A stretch of DNA of 64,000 nucleotides from NCBI RefSeq assembly GCF_006334915.2, contig NZ_VDMA02000018.1:62001-126000 (forward strand). Reading direction: 5' to 3'. Both the position numbers and the translations under genes were made by a program. This stretch comes from Microbispora catharanthi. GTDB taxonomy: Bacteria; Actinomycetota; Actinomycetes; Streptosporangiales; Streptosporangiaceae. The stretch's first letter is position 1; each line of letters opens with the position of its first letter. Below the pieces are notes generated by a model. That model had not been told where the DNA came from, made no database searches, and saw nothing but the letters and a program-made list of their open reading frames with translations. Below, piece after piece: positions 37,090-47,688 of the stretch.

Positions 37090-39138
37090 TCACGGGCGGT
37101 GCGCTGACCCGTGGCGGAGCGTGAGAATGTGTGCGGGATGGACGTGCGGATCGAGGCGCACGTAGTTCGCCTGCCCCCAGCGGTACGACTCGCCCGACAG
37201 TTGGTCGTCCACGACGAACTCGGCATGCCAGTCGAGACCGAGGGCGGGCATGTCCAGCCGGACCGTCGCCTCGTGTGTGTTGTGTGGATCCAGATTGACG
37301 ACGGCCAGCACGACATCGCCTAGTCCGTGCCGTCGTGAGGCCGTGTCATAGGCGCCGGGCAGCCGCTTGGAGAAGCAGATCACGTTCGGCTGGTCGACGT
37401 TGTGAAACCGTAGGTTACGCAATTCCTGGAGCGCCGGGTGTGCTCTTCTCAACAAATTGAGCTGGGTAATGAACGGGGCAAGGCTGCGGCCCTCACGCTC
37501 CGCCTCCGCCCAGTCACGCGGCCGATACTGGTACTTCTCGCTGTCGAGGTACTCCTCGCTGCCCGGACGGACCGGTACGTTCTCGGCCAGTTCATACCCG
37601 GAGTAGACCCCCCAGGTGGGCGCCATCAGCGCCGCCAGGACCGCGCGGATCTTGAACGCCGGCATGCCCCCGTGCTGGAGGTACTCGTGCAGGATGTCGG
37701 GCGTGTTGACGAACAGGTTCGGCCGCAGGTAGTGCGAGGTCTCGTGGGACAGCTCCCGCAGGTACTCCTCCACCTCGGGCTTCGAGTTGCGCCAGGTGAA
37801 GTACGTGTACGACTGGTGGAACCCGATCTTGGCGAGCGTGCGCAGCATGGGCGGGCGGGTGAACGCCTCGGCGAGGAACAGCACGTCGGGGTCGGTCGCG
37901 TTGATGTCGGACAGCAGCCGCTCCCAGAACCGGACCGGCTTGGTGTGCGGGTTGTCCACCCGGAAGATCCGCACGCCGTGGTCCATCCAGTGCCGGACCA
38001 CCCGCTTGATCTCCGCGTAGATCCCCTCGGGGTCCTTGTCGAAGTTCAGGGGGTAGATGTCCTGGTATTTCTTCGGCGGGTTCTCGGCGTATGCGATCGA
38101 GCCGTCGGCCCGGATGTTGAACCACTCCGGGTGCTCCTTGACCCAGGGGTGGTCGGGGGAGCACTGGAGCGCGAGGTCGAGGGCGACCTCCATGCCCAGC
38201 TCGCGTGCCTTGGCGACGAACTCGTCGAAGTCCTCGATCGTGCCCAGATCCGGGTGGATCGCGTCGTGCCCGCCCTCCTGCGCGCCGATGGCCCAGGGCG
38301 ACCCGGGGTCGTACTGGTCGGGGGTCAGGGTGTTGTTGCGGCCCTTGCGGAACTGCGACCCGATCGGGTGGATCGGCGGCAGGTAGACCACGTCGAAGCC
38401 CATCTGGGCGACCGCCGGGAGCCGCTTGGCCGCCGTCCTGAACGTCCCCGACTTTGGCGCGACGCCCTCCTGCCCCACCACGGCGCCCTCGGAGCGGGGG
38501 AAGAACTCGTACCAGGAGCCGAACAGCGCCCGCCGCCGGTCCACCCGTACGCGGTTGCGGCCCGACCGGGTGAGCAGGTCGCGCAGCGGGTGCGCGGCGA
38601 TCAGCGCGGCCGTCTCGGGCAGCTGGGTCACCGCGAAGCGCGCCCTGGGGTCCACCGCCTCGTCCCGCAGGCGGGCCGCGAGGGCCAGCAACGCGGCCCG
38701 GTGCCCGCAGGTGCCGCCCGCCTCCGTCGCCGCGCAGTCCGCCGCCCGCACGCCCTTGGCCGCCCGCTCGAACAGCCGGGCGCCCTCCTCGCACATGAGG
38801 TCGGCGTCCAGGTCGCGCGGGATCTTGATGCCCGCGTCGTGCGTCCACGTGGCGATCGGATCACTCCAGGCCTCCACCCGGAACTGCCACAGGCCCTCGG
38901 CGGGCAGGGTCACCTCCACGCTCCACCGGTCGGTGCCGGGCGCGACCTCGCGCATGGGCAGCATCCGGCCCGGCGTGCCGCTCGGGTCGATCAGCACCAC
39001 GCCGGCGGCGACCGCGTCGTGTCCTTCGCGGAACACCGTCGCGCTGATCTCGAAGGTCTCTCCCGCGGCGGCCTTGGCGGGCCACTGGCCGCAGTCGACG
39101 ACGGGCTGGATGTCCTGGATGGGAATGCGTCCGATCAT
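37090..39138 (-). CDS. glgE: Maltosyltransferase GlgE (alpha-1,4-glucan:maltose-1-phosphate)
   Basis: GlgE adds maltosyl units from maltose 1-phosphate to growing alpha-glucan. The 682-residue protein has an N-terminal beta domain ([20 protein letters not shown]), an inserted helical region and a GH13 barrel: [13 protein letters not shown] near residue 240, [15 protein letters not shown] near 315, nucleophile Asp in [12 protein letters not shown] near 392 and Glu in [10 protein letters not shown] near 420. Length and order match GH13_3 GlgE. ATG at 39138 is used; GTG at 39144 is possible. First gene of the minus-strand alpha-glucan operon. Confidence 0.94.
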   Translation of the reverse strand: MIGRIPIQDIQPVVDCGQWPAKAAAGETFEISATVFREGHDAVAAGVVLIDPSGTPGRMLPMREVAPGTDRWSVEVTLPAEGLWQFRVEAWSDPIATWTHDAGIKIPRDLDADLMCEEGARLFERAAKGVRAADCAATEAGGTCGHRAALLALAARLRDEAVDPRARFAVTQLPETAALIAAHPLRDLLTRSGRNRVRVDRRRALFGSWYEFFPRSEGAVVGQEGVAPKSGTFRTAAKRLPAVAQMGFDVVYLPPIHPIGSQFRKGRNNTLTPDQYDPGSPWAIGAQEGGHDAIHPDLGTIEDFDEFVAKARELGMEVALDLALQCSPDHPWVKEHPEWFNIRADGSIAYAENPPKKYQDIYPLNFDKDPEGIYAEIKRVVRHWMDHGVRIFRVDNPHTKPVRFWERLLSDINATDPDVLFLAEAFTRPPMLRTLAKIGFHQSYTYFTWRNSKPEVEEYLRELSHETSHYLRPNLFVNTPDILHEYLQHGGMPAFKIRAVLAALMAPTWGVYSGYELAENVPVRPGSEEYLDSEKYQYRPRDWAEAEREGRSLAPFITQLNLLRRAHPALQELRNLRFHNVDQPNVICFSKRLPGAYDTASRRHGLGDVVLAVVNLDPHNTHEATVRLDMPALGLDWHAEFVVDDQLSGESYRWGQANYVRLDPHVHPAHILTLRHGSAHRP

Positions 39139-39518
39139 CGTCACTTCGTACTCGGGGGCGGCACACCGGGTGCCGCCGGGGCTTGCGGGGCAGGAACAGC
39201 TGTGGTCGGGCGGGCAGCACGGGAAGCAGGAGCCGCTGGCCGCGGTCCTTCCTCGTCCATACACAGGGGTTGCCCTAATAGTCCACTCTTACCCCTGCCG
39301 AACGAAAGACCGCTCGCCGTGTTTGGGACGGCGTCCCCGGGAGATCGATCATTGCGTGCCGGCCGTCGTCGTCCGGCGCGGACATCACCAGGTCAAGGGT
39401 ACTTTGGTGAGGTTTGAACCGGTTTGATGGTGGTGAGAGCGTTCGAGAACTGGCATCGCAGTACGACAAGTTTGATTCGGTCGCGCGTCGTGGCGCTGAG
39501 TAACTAGGGTCTGGCCCC
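39139..39518. promoter_or_regulatory. Divergent glgE / glgP control region
   Basis: This 380-bp gap drives the two arms of alpha-glucan metabolism. On the plus strand TAGGGT (39505-39510) stands 8 bases before the glgP GTG, so glgP may be transcribed without a leader. AACCGGTT (39417-39424), inside a pair of TTTGA direct repeats, is a small palindrome that could bind a LacI-type sugar regulator. The part nearest glgE (39139-39270) shows no clear signal. Confidence 0.35.
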
Positions 39519-42116
39519 GTGAGAGCTATCCGCAGGTTCACTGTCCGAACCGTTCTTCCCTCACAGCTCGCACCTCTGGGCGAGTTGGTCCAAAACCTTC
39601 GATGGTCGTGGCACCCCGAGACCATGGACCTGTTCGCCGAGGTGGATCCCGAGGTCTGGGAGCGCGTCGATCACGACCCCGTCGCGCTGCTCGGCGCGGT
39701 CGAGGCCGACAGGCTGCGCGAGCTCGCCCAGGACCGGCGCTTCCTGCGCCGCCTGGCCGACGCCGCCGACGATCTGCGCGAGTACATGACCGCCCCCAGG
39801 TGGTACCAGTCGCTGGAGAGCGCGCCGAAGGCGATCGGCTACTTCTCGCCCGAATACGGCATCTCCGCCGCCCTGCCGCAGTATTCCGGCGGTCTCGGCA
39901 TCCTGGCCGGCGACCACCTGAAGGCCGCCAGCGACCTCGGCGTGCCGATCCTCGGCGTCGGCCTGCTCTACCGGCACGGCTACTTCACCCAGTCGCTGTC
40001 CGCCGAGGGCTGGCAGCTCGAGCACTACCCCTCCCTCGACCCCGGCGGCCTGCCGCTCACCCTGCTCAAGGAGGAGGACGGCGCGCCGGCCCGCATCAAG
40101 ATCGGCCTGCCGGAGGGGCGCGTCCTGCACGCCCAGATCTGGGTGGCCCAGGTCGGCCGGGTGCCGCTGCTCCTGCTCGACTCCGACGTCGCCGAGAACG
40201 ACACGGTCGCCAGGGACGTGACCGACCGCCTGTACGGCGGAGGCGGCGACCACCGCCTGATGCAGGAACTGCTGCTCGGCATCGGCGGCGTGCGGGCCAT
40301 CCGGGCCTACTGCCGGATCACCGGCCACCCCGAGCCCGAGGTGTTCCACACCAACGAGGGCCACGCCGGCTTCCTCGGCCTGGAGCGCATCCGCGAGCTC
40401 ACCGAGGCCCGGCTGTCGTTCGAGGAGGCCCTGGAGGCCGTACGCGCCGGGACCGTGTTCACCACCCACACGCCCGTCCCCGCGGGCATCGACCGGTTCC
40501 CGGCCGAGATGATCGCCCGGCAGTTCGGCGGGTCCAACGCCTGGCCGACGGTGTCGGTGGACCGCATCCTCGAACTCGGCGCCGAGCCGGACGGCCCCGA
40601 GGCCGACAAGTCGGTCTTCAACATGGCCGTCATGGGCATGCGGCTGGCCCAGCGGGTCAACGGCGTGTCCGAGCTGCACGGCCACGTCAGCCGGGAGATG
40701 TTCCAGGGCCTGTGGCCGGGCTTCGACGTGGACGAGGTGCCGATCGGCTCGATCACCAACGGCGTCCACGCCCCGACGTGGGTCGGCCGGGAGATGATGG
40801 AGCTCGCCGGCAAGGAGCTGCCCTCGCTGATCGACGAGGCGCAGGGCTGGGAGGGCGCGCACAGGCTCTCCGAGGCCGACATCTGGGGCATCCGCGCCAA
40901 CCTGCGCGCCCGCCTGGTCGAGGAGGCGCGTCGGCGGCTGCGCAAGTCGTGGCGGCAGCGCGGCGCCAGCGAGGCCGAGCTGGGCTGGGTGGACGAGGCG
41001 CTCGACCCGGACGTGCTGACGATCGGCTTCGCCCGCCGGGTGCCCTCCTACAAGCGGCTGACTCTCATGCTGTGCCAGCCCGACCGGCTCCGCAGGCTGC
41101 TGCTCGACCCGGACAAGCCGGTGCAGATCGTCATCGCCGGCAAGGCGCACCCGGCCGACGAGGGCGGCAAGAAGCTCATCCAGCAGATCGTCCGCTTCGC
41201 CGACTCCGAGGACGTGCGGCACCGCATCGTCTTCCTGCCCGACTACGACATGGCGCTCGGCCAGCTCATGGTGACGGGCTCCGACGTGTGGATGAACAAC
41301 CCGCTGCGCCCGCTGGAGGCGTGCGGCACGTCCGGCATGAAGGCGGCGCTCAACGGCGGCCTCAACCTGTCCATCCGCGACGGATGGTGGGACGAGTGGT
41401 ACGACGGCAACAACGGCTGGGCGATCCCCAGTGCCGACGGCGTGGACGACCCCGAGCGCCGCGACGAGCTGGAGGCCACGGCGCTGTACGACCTGATCGA
41501 GCGTGAGGTCGCCGACCGCTTCTACGACCGGGCCGCCGACGGCCTGCCGCGGCGCTGGCTGGAGATGGTCAAGCACACGCTGAGCTCGCTCGGGCCGAAG
41601 GTGCTCGCCGGGCGCATGCTGCATGACTACGTCACCGACCTGTACACCCCGGCGGCGGCCTCCGCCCGGTCGCTCGCGGCCGACGGCTACGGCAACGCCC
41701 GGCTGTTCGCGGCCTGGAAGCTGCGCGTGGCCAAGGCGTGGCCGGGCGTGCGGGTCGAGCACGTCGAGGCGACCGGCGTGGGGGACACCCCCGAGCTGGG
41801 GGCCCGGCTGGAGCTGCGGGCCACGATCGCCCTGGGCGAGCTGTCGCCCGAGGACGTTCAGGTCCAGGCCGCCTACGGCCGCGTGGGCGCACATGACGAG
41901 CTGCTGTCACCCGGCTACGTCACGCTGAAGGTCGACTCGGTGGGCGACGACGGCCGGGCGCACTACACCGGCGTCGTGCCGCTGGACCGCACCGGCGCGT
42001 TCGGCTACAGCGTGCGCGTGGTCCCGTTCCACCCGCTGATGGCGTCCGCGGCGGAGCTCGGCCTCATCGCCGTGCCGGAGGAGCCGGTCGGCATGACCAA
42101 CGGCACCCTGCGCTGA
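39519..42116 (+). CDS. glgP: Alpha-glucan phosphorylase (GlgP, GT35)
   Basis: GlgP degrades alpha-1,4-glucan with phosphate to glucose 1-phosphate. The 865-residue protein belongs to the shorter actinobacterial/archaeal-type phosphorylase branch: LRWSWHPETMDLF near residue 30, AYFSPEYGI-like IGYFSPEYGIS near 108, FHTNEGHAGFLGLERI near 278, FARRVPSYKRLTL near 508, and the pyridoxal-phosphate Lys in GTSGMKAALNGG near residue 607. GTG at 39519. It is divergent from glgE, so synthesis and breakdown share one control region, and it is followed by a strong hairpin. Confidence 0.94.
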   Translation: MRAIRRFTVRTVLPSQLAPLGELVQNLRWSWHPETMDLFAEVDPEVWERVDHDPVALLGAVEADRLRELAQDRRFLRRLADAADDLREYMTAPRWYQSLESAPKAIGYFSPEYGISAALPQYSGGLGILAGDHLKAASDLGVPILGVGLLYRHGYFTQSLSAEGWQLEHYPSLDPGGLPLTLLKEEDGAPARIKIGLPEGRVLHAQIWVAQVGRVPLLLLDSDVAENDTVARDVTDRLYGGGGDHRLMQELLLGIGGVRAIRAYCRITGHPEPEVFHTNEGHAGFLGLERIRELTEARLSFEEALEAVRAGTVFTTHTPVPAGIDRFPAEMIARQFGGSNAWPTVSVDRILELGAEPDGPEADKSVFNMAVMGMRLAQRVNGVSELHGHVSREMFQGLWPGFDVDEVPIGSITNGVHAPTWVGREMMELAGKELPSLIDEAQGWEGAHRLSEADIWGIRANLRARLVEEARRRLRKSWRQRGASEAELGWVDEALDPDVLTIGFARRVPSYKRLTLMLCQPDRLRRLLLDPDKPVQIVIAGKAHPADEGGKKLIQQIVRFADSEDVRHRIVFLPDYDMALGQLMVTGSDVWMNNPLRPLEACGTSGMKAALNGGLNLSIRDGWWDEWYDGNNGWAIPSADGVDDPERRDELEATALYDLIEREVADRFYDRAADGLPRRWLEMVKHTLSSLGPKVLAGRMLHDYVTDLYTPAAASARSLAADGYGNARLFAAWKLRVAKAWPGVRVEHVEATGVGDTPELGARLELRATIALGELSPEDVQVQAAYGRVGAHDELLSPGYVTLKVDSVGDDGRAHYTGVVPLDRTGAFGYSVRVVPFHPLMASAAELGLIAVPEEPVGMTNGTLR

Positions 42117-42133
42117 AGGGGTCCGGCCCGGTC

Positions 42134-42170
42134 ACCCCTCTCGCCTGCTTCCGTCGCAGGTGAGAGGGGT
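42134..42170. terminator. Hairpin terminator after glgP
   Basis: ACCCCTCTC (42134-42142) pairs with GAGAGGGGT (42162-42170), and CCTGC (42144-42148) with GCAGG (42156-42160), joined by a G-U pair, around a 7-base loop. It ends 11 bases before the next gene start. Confidence 0.8.
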
Positions 42171-42181
42171 AGACCTGCACC

Positions 42182-43240
42182 ATGGCACAGGCCCTGCACA
42201 TCGGGATGGTCGCCCCGCCGTGGTACGACGTGCCGCCCCGCACGTACGGCGGCATCGAGGCGGTGATCGCCGGTTTGGTCGGCGGCCTGCGGGCGCGCGG
42301 GCACCGGGTCACCGTCATCGGGGCCGGCCGCGACGTGGATCTGCGGACCTACGACGAGCCGCCCTCGGCGCGGATCGGCGAGCCGTTCCCCGAGGTGGTG
42401 CACGCGGCCGAGGCGGCCCGCCTCCTGCGGGGCCTGGACGTGGACATCGTCCACGACCACTCGCTGGCCGGGCCGCTCACGGCCGCGGGGCGGCTCGTGC
42501 CGACGGTCGTCACCTGTCACAACGACGTGAGCGGGGAGCTCGGGAACTACTACCGGAGCCTCGGCGCGGACGTGTCCCTGGTGGCCATCTCCTCGGCCCA
42601 GCGCGCCCACGCGCCCGACCTGAACTGGGTGGGGCGGGTGCACAACGCGGTGGACGTCGCGGCGTGGCCGTTCCGGGAGCACAAGGACGACTGGGTGCTG
42701 TGGCTGGGACGGCTCAGCCCGGACAAGGGCGCCCACCTCGCGATCGAGGCGGCGCGGGCGGCGGGGCGCCGCATCCTGCTGGTCGGCAGGCGAGCCGAGC
42801 GGGCGGAGCAGGCCTACTTCCGCGAGCGGGTGGAGCCGCTGCTCGGGCCCGACGTCGAATACCTGGGGGAGGCGGACGGCCCGCTCAAGAACGAACTGTT
42901 CTCCCAGGCCCGGTGCCTGGTGCTCCCGCTGTTGTGGGACGAGCCCTTCGGCATGGTGATGATCGAGGCGATGGCCTGCGGCACGCCCGTGGTGGCGCTG
43001 CGGCGGGGCGCGGTGCCCGAGGTCGTGGCGGACGGGGTGACCGGCTACGTCCGTGACACGCCCGACGAGCTTCCCGCCGCGATCGAGGCGGTCTCCGCCC
43101 TCGACCCGCACGCGGCGCGCGACCGCGTGGTCCGGCACTTCGACGTGCCCGTGATGGTCGAGGGATACGAGCAGGTCTACCGGAATGTCACGGCCGCGAC
43201 GCCGGCCACTCCCCGGCGGCCCCTCCCGCTCGGCCGCTGA
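42182..43240 (+). CDS. Glycosyltransferase family 4 protein
   Basis: The 352-residue protein is a GT-B retaining glycosyltransferase of family GT4: N-terminal glycine loop PPRTYGGIEAVIAGLVGGLRARGH, VVTCHNDVSGE near residue 108, the donor-site segment LWLGRLSPDKGAHLAIEAA near 178, and the E-X7-E motif in EPFGMVMIEAMACGTPVV near 257. It lies behind the glgP terminator with only 11 bases between, so it may have its own promoter or read-through. It lacks the N-terminus expected of the maltose-1-phosphate synthase GlgM, so a role in alpha-glucan is only suggested by position. Confidence 0.85.
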   Translation: MAQALHIGMVAPPWYDVPPRTYGGIEAVIAGLVGGLRARGHRVTVIGAGRDVDLRTYDEPPSARIGEPFPEVVHAAEAARLLRGLDVDIVHDHSLAGPLTAAGRLVPTVVTCHNDVSGELGNYYRSLGADVSLVAISSAQRAHAPDLNWVGRVHNAVDVAAWPFREHKDDWVLWLGRLSPDKGAHLAIEAARAAGRRILLVGRRAERAEQAYFRERVEPLLGPDVEYLGEADGPLKNELFSQARCLVLPLLWDEPFGMVMIEAMACGTPVVALRRGAVPEVVADGVTGYVRDTPDELPAAIEAVSALDPHAARDRVVRHFDVPVMVEGYEQVYRNVTAATPATPRRPLPLGR

Positions 43241-43262
43241 TCGCCCCTTTATCGTGGGGGCC

Positions 43263-44036
43263 ATGGGTGAATTCGTCAGGGTGGAGATCTCCGAGCACAT
43301 CGCCACGATCCGGCTCGACCGGCCGAAGATGAACGCGCTGAACCGGCAGGTCCAGGAGGAGATCGCGGAGGCAGCGCGACTCGTGGACGCCGATCCGAAC
43401 ACGCACGCGGTCATCGTCTACGGCGGCGAACGCGTCTTCGCGGCCGGCGCCGACGTCAAGGAGATGGCGGTCATGTCCTACGCCGACATGGCCGTGCACT
43501 CGCGCACTCTGCAGGACTGCTTCACCGCCGTCGCGCGGATCGGCAAGCCGGTGATCGCGGCGATCACCGGGTACGCCCTGGGCGGCGGCTGCGAGCTCGC
43601 GCTGTGCGCCGACTTCCGGGTCGCCGGGCAGAGCGCGAAGCTCGGCCAGCCGGAGATCACCCTCGGGATCATCCCCGGGGCGGGCGGGACCCAGCGCCTG
43701 CCCCGGCTCATCGGGCCCGCCCGAGCCAAGGACCTGATCTTCACCGGGCGGCACGTGGACGCCGCCGAGGCGCTCGCCATCGGCCTGGTCGACCGGGTGG
43801 TGCCCGACGGCGAGGTCTACACCGCGGCGCTCGAACTCGCCGCGACCTTCGCCGAGGGACCGGTCACCGCGGTCCGGGCGGCCAAGCTCGCGATCGACCA
43901 CGGCCTCGAGGCCGACCTCGACACCGGCTTGGAGATCGAGCGGCTCCAGTTCTCCGGCCTGTTCGCCACCCAGGACGCCCGGGAGGGCATGACGGCCTTC
44001 GCCGAGAAGCGCCGCCCCAAATTCACCGGCAGCTGA
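43263..44036 (+). CDS. Enoyl-CoA hydratase/isomerase family protein
   Basis: The 257-residue protein matches short-chain enoyl-CoA hydratases (crotonase fold). Both catalytic glutamates are present, in ALGGGCELALCADFR near residue 107 and in LGQPEITLGIIPGAGGTQRL near 128. The oxyanion-hole segment FAAGADVKEM is near residue 62. ATG at 43263 follows GTGGGGG. It likely hydrates trans-2-enoyl-CoA in beta-oxidation. Its end is 38 bases from the converging hydrolase gene. Confidence 0.92.
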   Translation: MGEFVRVEISEHIATIRLDRPKMNALNRQVQEEIAEAARLVDADPNTHAVIVYGGERVFAAGADVKEMAVMSYADMAVHSRTLQDCFTAVARIGKPVIAAITGYALGGGCELALCADFRVAGQSAKLGQPEITLGIIPGAGGTQRLPRLIGPARAKDLIFTGRHVDAAEALAIGLVDRVVPDGEVYTAALELAATFAEGPVTAVRAAKLAIDHGLEADLDTGLEIERLQFSGLFATQDAREGMTAFAEKRRPKFTGS

Positions 44037-44074
44037 GTTCACCGGCGACCGACACCCGGCCGACCGGAACGGGG

Positions 44075-44950
44075 TCACCCGGCCGACGTGTGGGCGAGGA
44101 TGGCGTCGGCCAGTTCGGCGTGCACCTCGGGCGGCAGAGTGTGGCCCAGGCCGGTGACCGTCGTCAGCCGGGCACCGGGGATCCGCTCGGCGATGACGGC
44201 GCCGTGGCCCGGCTTGGCGGGCTCGTGCGTGCCCTCGACGACCAGGGTGGGCGCCTTGACCCGGTGCAGGACGCCCACCGGCTCGAAGTCTGGCTTCGCC
44301 GCCGCCGCCAGACGGTGGTTGGCCGCCGCGTCGAGGTCCCGCGCCCGGTCGTACAGGCGTTCCTGCAGCCTGCGCGAGGCGTCCTCGTCGAACGGCAGCC
44401 CGGTGCCGTGCAGCACGCGGTCCTCCGCGATCATGCGCTCGATCCGCTCCCGCCGGTCGCGCGGCGGCGGCGCCGCGATCAGCTCGCGGTAGAACGCGAC
44501 GAACTCCGGCGTGGGCTCGGGCAGGCTGCCCTGGGGCTGCGGCTCGCCCATCAGCGCCCGCATGAGCACCGCGCCCTCACCGCCGCCGAGCGGCGATGAG
44601 GCGATGACGGTGAGCGTCCGCACGCGCTCCGGCCGCTCCACCGCGATCAGCTGCCCGAGCAGCCCGCCCGCCGAATGGCCGACCAGATGAGCGCTGTCCA
44701 GCCCGTGCGCGTCCATCACCCGCAGCACGTCGTCCTTGATGTCGTCCCATGTGTACGGATCCTTCGAGAAGTCGATGACGTCGGACATCCCGGTGTCGCG
44801 GTGGTCGTAGCGGATCACGCGCCGGCCGCCGGCGGCGAGCCGGCCCACGAACTCGTCCGGCCACAGGATCCCCTGCGACATCGAACCCATCACCAGCACG
44901 ATCGGCGCGTCGGCCGCGGCCCCGAACTCTTCACTCCAGATGTTTGGCAT
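44075..44950 (-). CDS. Alpha/beta hydrolase
   Basis: A 291-residue cytosolic alpha/beta hydrolase: LVMGSMSQGILWPDEF near residue 20, RYDHRDTGMSD near 46, nucleophile elbow VGHSAGGLLGQ near residue 92, and final His in VTGLGHTLPPEV near 273. The sequence resembles aclacinomycin-methylesterase-like and epoxide-hydrolase-like proteins. It starts 3 bases after the stop of the LAL regulator gene, so the two are co-transcribed. Substrate unknown. Confidence 0.85.
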   Translation of the reverse strand: MPNIWSEEFGAAADAPIVLVMGSMSQGILWPDEFVGRLAAGGRRVIRYDHRDTGMSDVIDFSKDPYTWDDIKDDVLRVMDAHGLDSAHLVGHSAGGLLGQLIAVERPERVRTLTVIASSPLGGGEGAVLMRALMGEPQPQGSLPEPTPEFVAFYRELIAAPPPRDRRERIERMIAEDRVLHGTGLPFDEDASRRLQERLYDRARDLDAAANHRLAAAAKPDFEPVGVLHRVKAPTLVVEGTHEPAKPGHGAVIAERIPGARLTTVTGLGHTLPPEVHAELADAILAHTSAG

Positions 44951-44953
44951 GGG

Positions 44954-47680
44954 CTAAAGCATGTCGTCCGGGGCCGCCGGCGCCTTCCGTAGAACTACTA
45001 GCCGCGCCAGTTCCGTACGTGAGGTGATGCCGAGCTTCGGATAGATCTTGTACAGGTGGTATTCGACCGTGCGCGGGCTGAGGAACAGCCGGGCGGCGAT
45101 CTCCTTGCTGGTCGCGCCGCCCGCCACCAGGGTGGCGATGCGCAGCTCCTGCGGGGTGAGCGTGTCCAGCACCGTCCCCCGCACGCCGGGGATCGCCTCG
45201 GGAACCGCGGCCGTGTACTTCTCGACGTCCTTCGCGGCCGTGCTCGTCTCTACCGGGACGCTCTCGCCCGCCGCCCGCAGCTCGCCGTACGCGCGCCGCG
45301 CCCACGGCGCGGCTCCCGCGCGCTGGAACGTCTCGAACGCCGCGCGCAGGTGTGCCCTGGCCTCTCCCGGCCGGTGGGTGCGGCGCAGCCGCTCGCCCAG
45401 CAGCAGCCCCGTCCTGGCCGCCTCGAACGGGTTGTCGTGCAGTCGTGACGCCTCGCCGAGCGCCTCGACCGCCTGGTCGTCCGGCAGGACCAGGCCGCGG
45501 CACCGGGCGAGCAGCGCCCGGGACTCGGCCGTCCCCGCGTGGGCCGACCAGCGTTCGTACGCCTCCAGCGCCTTCCGGGCGGCGTCCGGGTCGCCGGCGC
45601 CCACGGCGGCCTCGATCCGGTCCGGCGTGCTCCGCCAGACCACCGTCGGATGACCGGCTCCAGGACCCGCGGCGACGATCGCCGTGAACCGGTCGTGCGC
45701 GGCGGCGAACCGGCCCAGGCACAGGTCGAGCATGGCGAGGGCGTACGCCGCGAGTCCGGCGCGCAGGCCCACCCGGTGCGGGACGGCGATGGCCAGCGCC
45801 TCCCGGGCGTACCGGGCGCAGGGCTCCTCCTCGCCCCGCAGGGCCGCCACGGCCGCGAGGTTGGCCAGGTGCGCGGCCACGGTGTTGGCGTATCCGGCCT
45901 CGCGAGCCAGCTCCAGGCCCTCCTCCGAGACGGCCCGGCTCTCCGCGAGGCGTCCCGCGAGCCGTTCCGCGGTGGCGACGAACTCCAGCACCACGGGCAG
46001 CTGGCCGGTCATCCCGGAGACTCTGGCCACCCGGCCGGCCCGCTCGGCCAGCTCGGAGGACAGGTCCACCTCGCCCAGATGGCTGGCCGCAGCCGTCGCC
46101 CACAGGAACTCGGCCGCCTCGCGCAGCTCACCCGTACGGCCGAGCGCCCGTTTGAGCAGGTCGTGCCCGCCGTCGCCGGCGAGCGTCGCGCCGACACCCA
46201 CGACCACGTCGCGCAGGAACCCCTCGGGGAAGGCGGCCGCCCGCCGTCCGATCTCCACGATGGCCGCCGTGTTGCCGACGTACGACGCCGCCTCCGAGGC
46301 GTCGGCCAGCATGTCCAGAGTGTCGCCGGCCGCGAGGATCCGCACGGCCTCGGCGGCGTTGCCGGAGTTCAGCTCGAACCGCCCGCGTAGCTGGGCGATC
46401 TCCATGGTCAACGCGGTGTCCGCCCCGGCGAACTCGCGAGCCTCGGCCAGCAGGGACTCCGCCTGGCCGGGACGGCCTCCGAGCCACGAGGCCACGGCGG
46501 CGTCCTTGAGCCGCCGGGCGCGCACGAGCGGTTCCGGGGTGAGTTCGGCGGCCCTGGTCAGGGCGGTGGCGGCGGCGCCGTACCCGCCCCGGTCCCGGGC
46601 CCGTTCCGCGGCCCGCGTGAGCGCGGCGGCGACCGATTCGTCCTGGCCGAGCGCGGCCCCGGCCAGATGCCGGGCCCGACGGTCCCCGTCCGACACCTCG
46701 GCCAGCGCCGCGTGCGCCTCGCGGCGTGCGGCGGGGGAGGCCGCCTCGTACACCGCCGACCGGATCAGCGGATGGCGGAACCGCACGTGCGTCCCGGACA
46801 CGCTCGCGAGACCGGCGGACTCGATCTCGGGCAGCGCCGCTTCTCCCGCCCCCAGCCGGTCGGCGGCCCGCAGCACCAGGTCGAGATCGCTCTCGACCGC
46901 CGCCAGCAGGGCCGCCAGCCGCGCCCCTGCGGACAGCGCGGCCACCCGGTCGCCGAAGAGCCGGTTCCCGCCGGGCAGGGGGTCGGGCAGCGGTTCCCGG
47001 CCGGCCCGCTGGGCGGGGGTGAGCAGGCGGGCCGTCTCGCGCAGCGCCAGCGGGTTTCCCCCGGTCAGCGCCACGAGGTCTCGCCTGACCGGCGCCGCGA
47101 GCGGAAAGCCGGCGTCGAGCAGTTCGGCGGCCGCCGGTTCGGCCAGCCCGGCGATCTCCAGCGCGGGCAGGCCCTTCACCGGCGTGTCGCCCCGTACGGC
47201 CAGCGGCATCGCGATCGGCTCGGTGCCGAGCCGCCTCGCGGCGAACAGCAGGGCGTCGGCCGACGGCCGGTCCACCCATTGGAAGTCGTCGACCACGCAG
47301 ATCAGCCCGTCCGGCGCGGCGGCCTCGGCCAGCAGCGACAGCACCCCGGCCGCCAGCAGGAACCGGTCCCTCGAACCGGCAGGAGCCAGCCCGAGCGCGC
47401 CGCGTACGGCCTCGGCCTGCGGTTCCGGCAGCACGTCGAGCAGCCCGGTCACCGGCAGCAGCAACTGGTGCAGGGCGGCGAACGCCAGATCGGCCTCCGC
47501 CTCGACCCCCGTGGTCCGCAGCACTCGCATGGTCCCGCCGCGGGAGGCCGCCAGGTCGAGCAGCGCCGTCTTGCCGACACCGGCCTCGCCGCGCAGCACC
47601 AGCGCGCCCCCGGAGCCTTTCCTGGCCCGATCGATCAGGTCGTCGATCGCGGCCGTTTCCACCGATCTGCCGTAAAGCAC
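44954..47680 (-). CDS. LAL-type regulator (AAA ATPase plus LuxR helix-turn-helix)
   Basis: A 908-residue large ATP-binding LuxR-family regulator. Walker A (LRGEAGVGKTALLDLA) lies near residue 35, Walker B (LICVVDDFQWVDRPS) near 127, a long alpha-helical TPR-like middle follows, and a LuxR-type helix-turn-helix is at about 838-892 (LTPQELRIATLVAGGATSKEI, then SPRTVEYHLYKIYPKLGI). GTG at 47680 fits the family start VLYGRSVE. No ribosome site is present, but a TACAGT box (47689-47694) lies 8 bases upstream, so the message may be leaderless. The frame is open for another 390 bases upstream but without family character. It co-operates with a downstream hydrolase gene. Confidence 0.9.
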   Translation of the reverse strand: MLYGRSVETAAIDDLIDRARKGSGGALVLRGEAGVGKTALLDLAASRGGTMRVLRTTGVEAEADLAFAALHQLLLPVTGLLDVLPEPQAEAVRGALGLAPAGSRDRFLLAAGVLSLLAEAAAPDGLICVVDDFQWVDRPSADALLFAARRLGTEPIAMPLAVRGDTPVKGLPALEIAGLAEPAAAELLDAGFPLAAPVRRDLVALTGGNPLALRETARLLTPAQRAGREPLPDPLPGGNRLFGDRVAALSAGARLAALLAAVESDLDLVLRAADRLGAGEAALPEIESAGLASVSGTHVRFRHPLIRSAVYEAASPAARREAHAALAEVSDGDRRARHLAGAALGQDESVAAALTRAAERARDRGGYGAAATALTRAAELTPEPLVRARRLKDAAVASWLGGRPGQAESLLAEAREFAGADTALTMEIAQLRGRFELNSGNAAEAVRILAAGDTLDMLADASEAASYVGNTAAIVEIGRRAAAFPEGFLRDVVVGVGATLAGDGGHDLLKRALGRTGELREAAEFLWATAAASHLGEVDLSSELAERAGRVARVSGMTGQLPVVLEFVATAERLAGRLAESRAVSEEGLELAREAGYANTVAAHLANLAAVAALRGEEEPCARYAREALAIAVPHRVGLRAGLAAYALAMLDLCLGRFAAAHDRFTAIVAAGPGAGHPTVVWRSTPDRIEAAVGAGDPDAARKALEAYERWSAHAGTAESRALLARCRGLVLPDDQAVEALGEASRLHDNPFEAARTGLLLGERLRRTHRPGEARAHLRAAFETFQRAGAAPWARRAYGELRAAGESVPVETSTAAKDVEKYTAAVPEAIPGVRGTVLDTLTPQELRIATLVAGGATSKEIAARLFLSPRTVEYHLYKIYPKLGITSRTELARLVVLRKAPAAPDDML

Positions 47681-47688
47681 AACCGCAG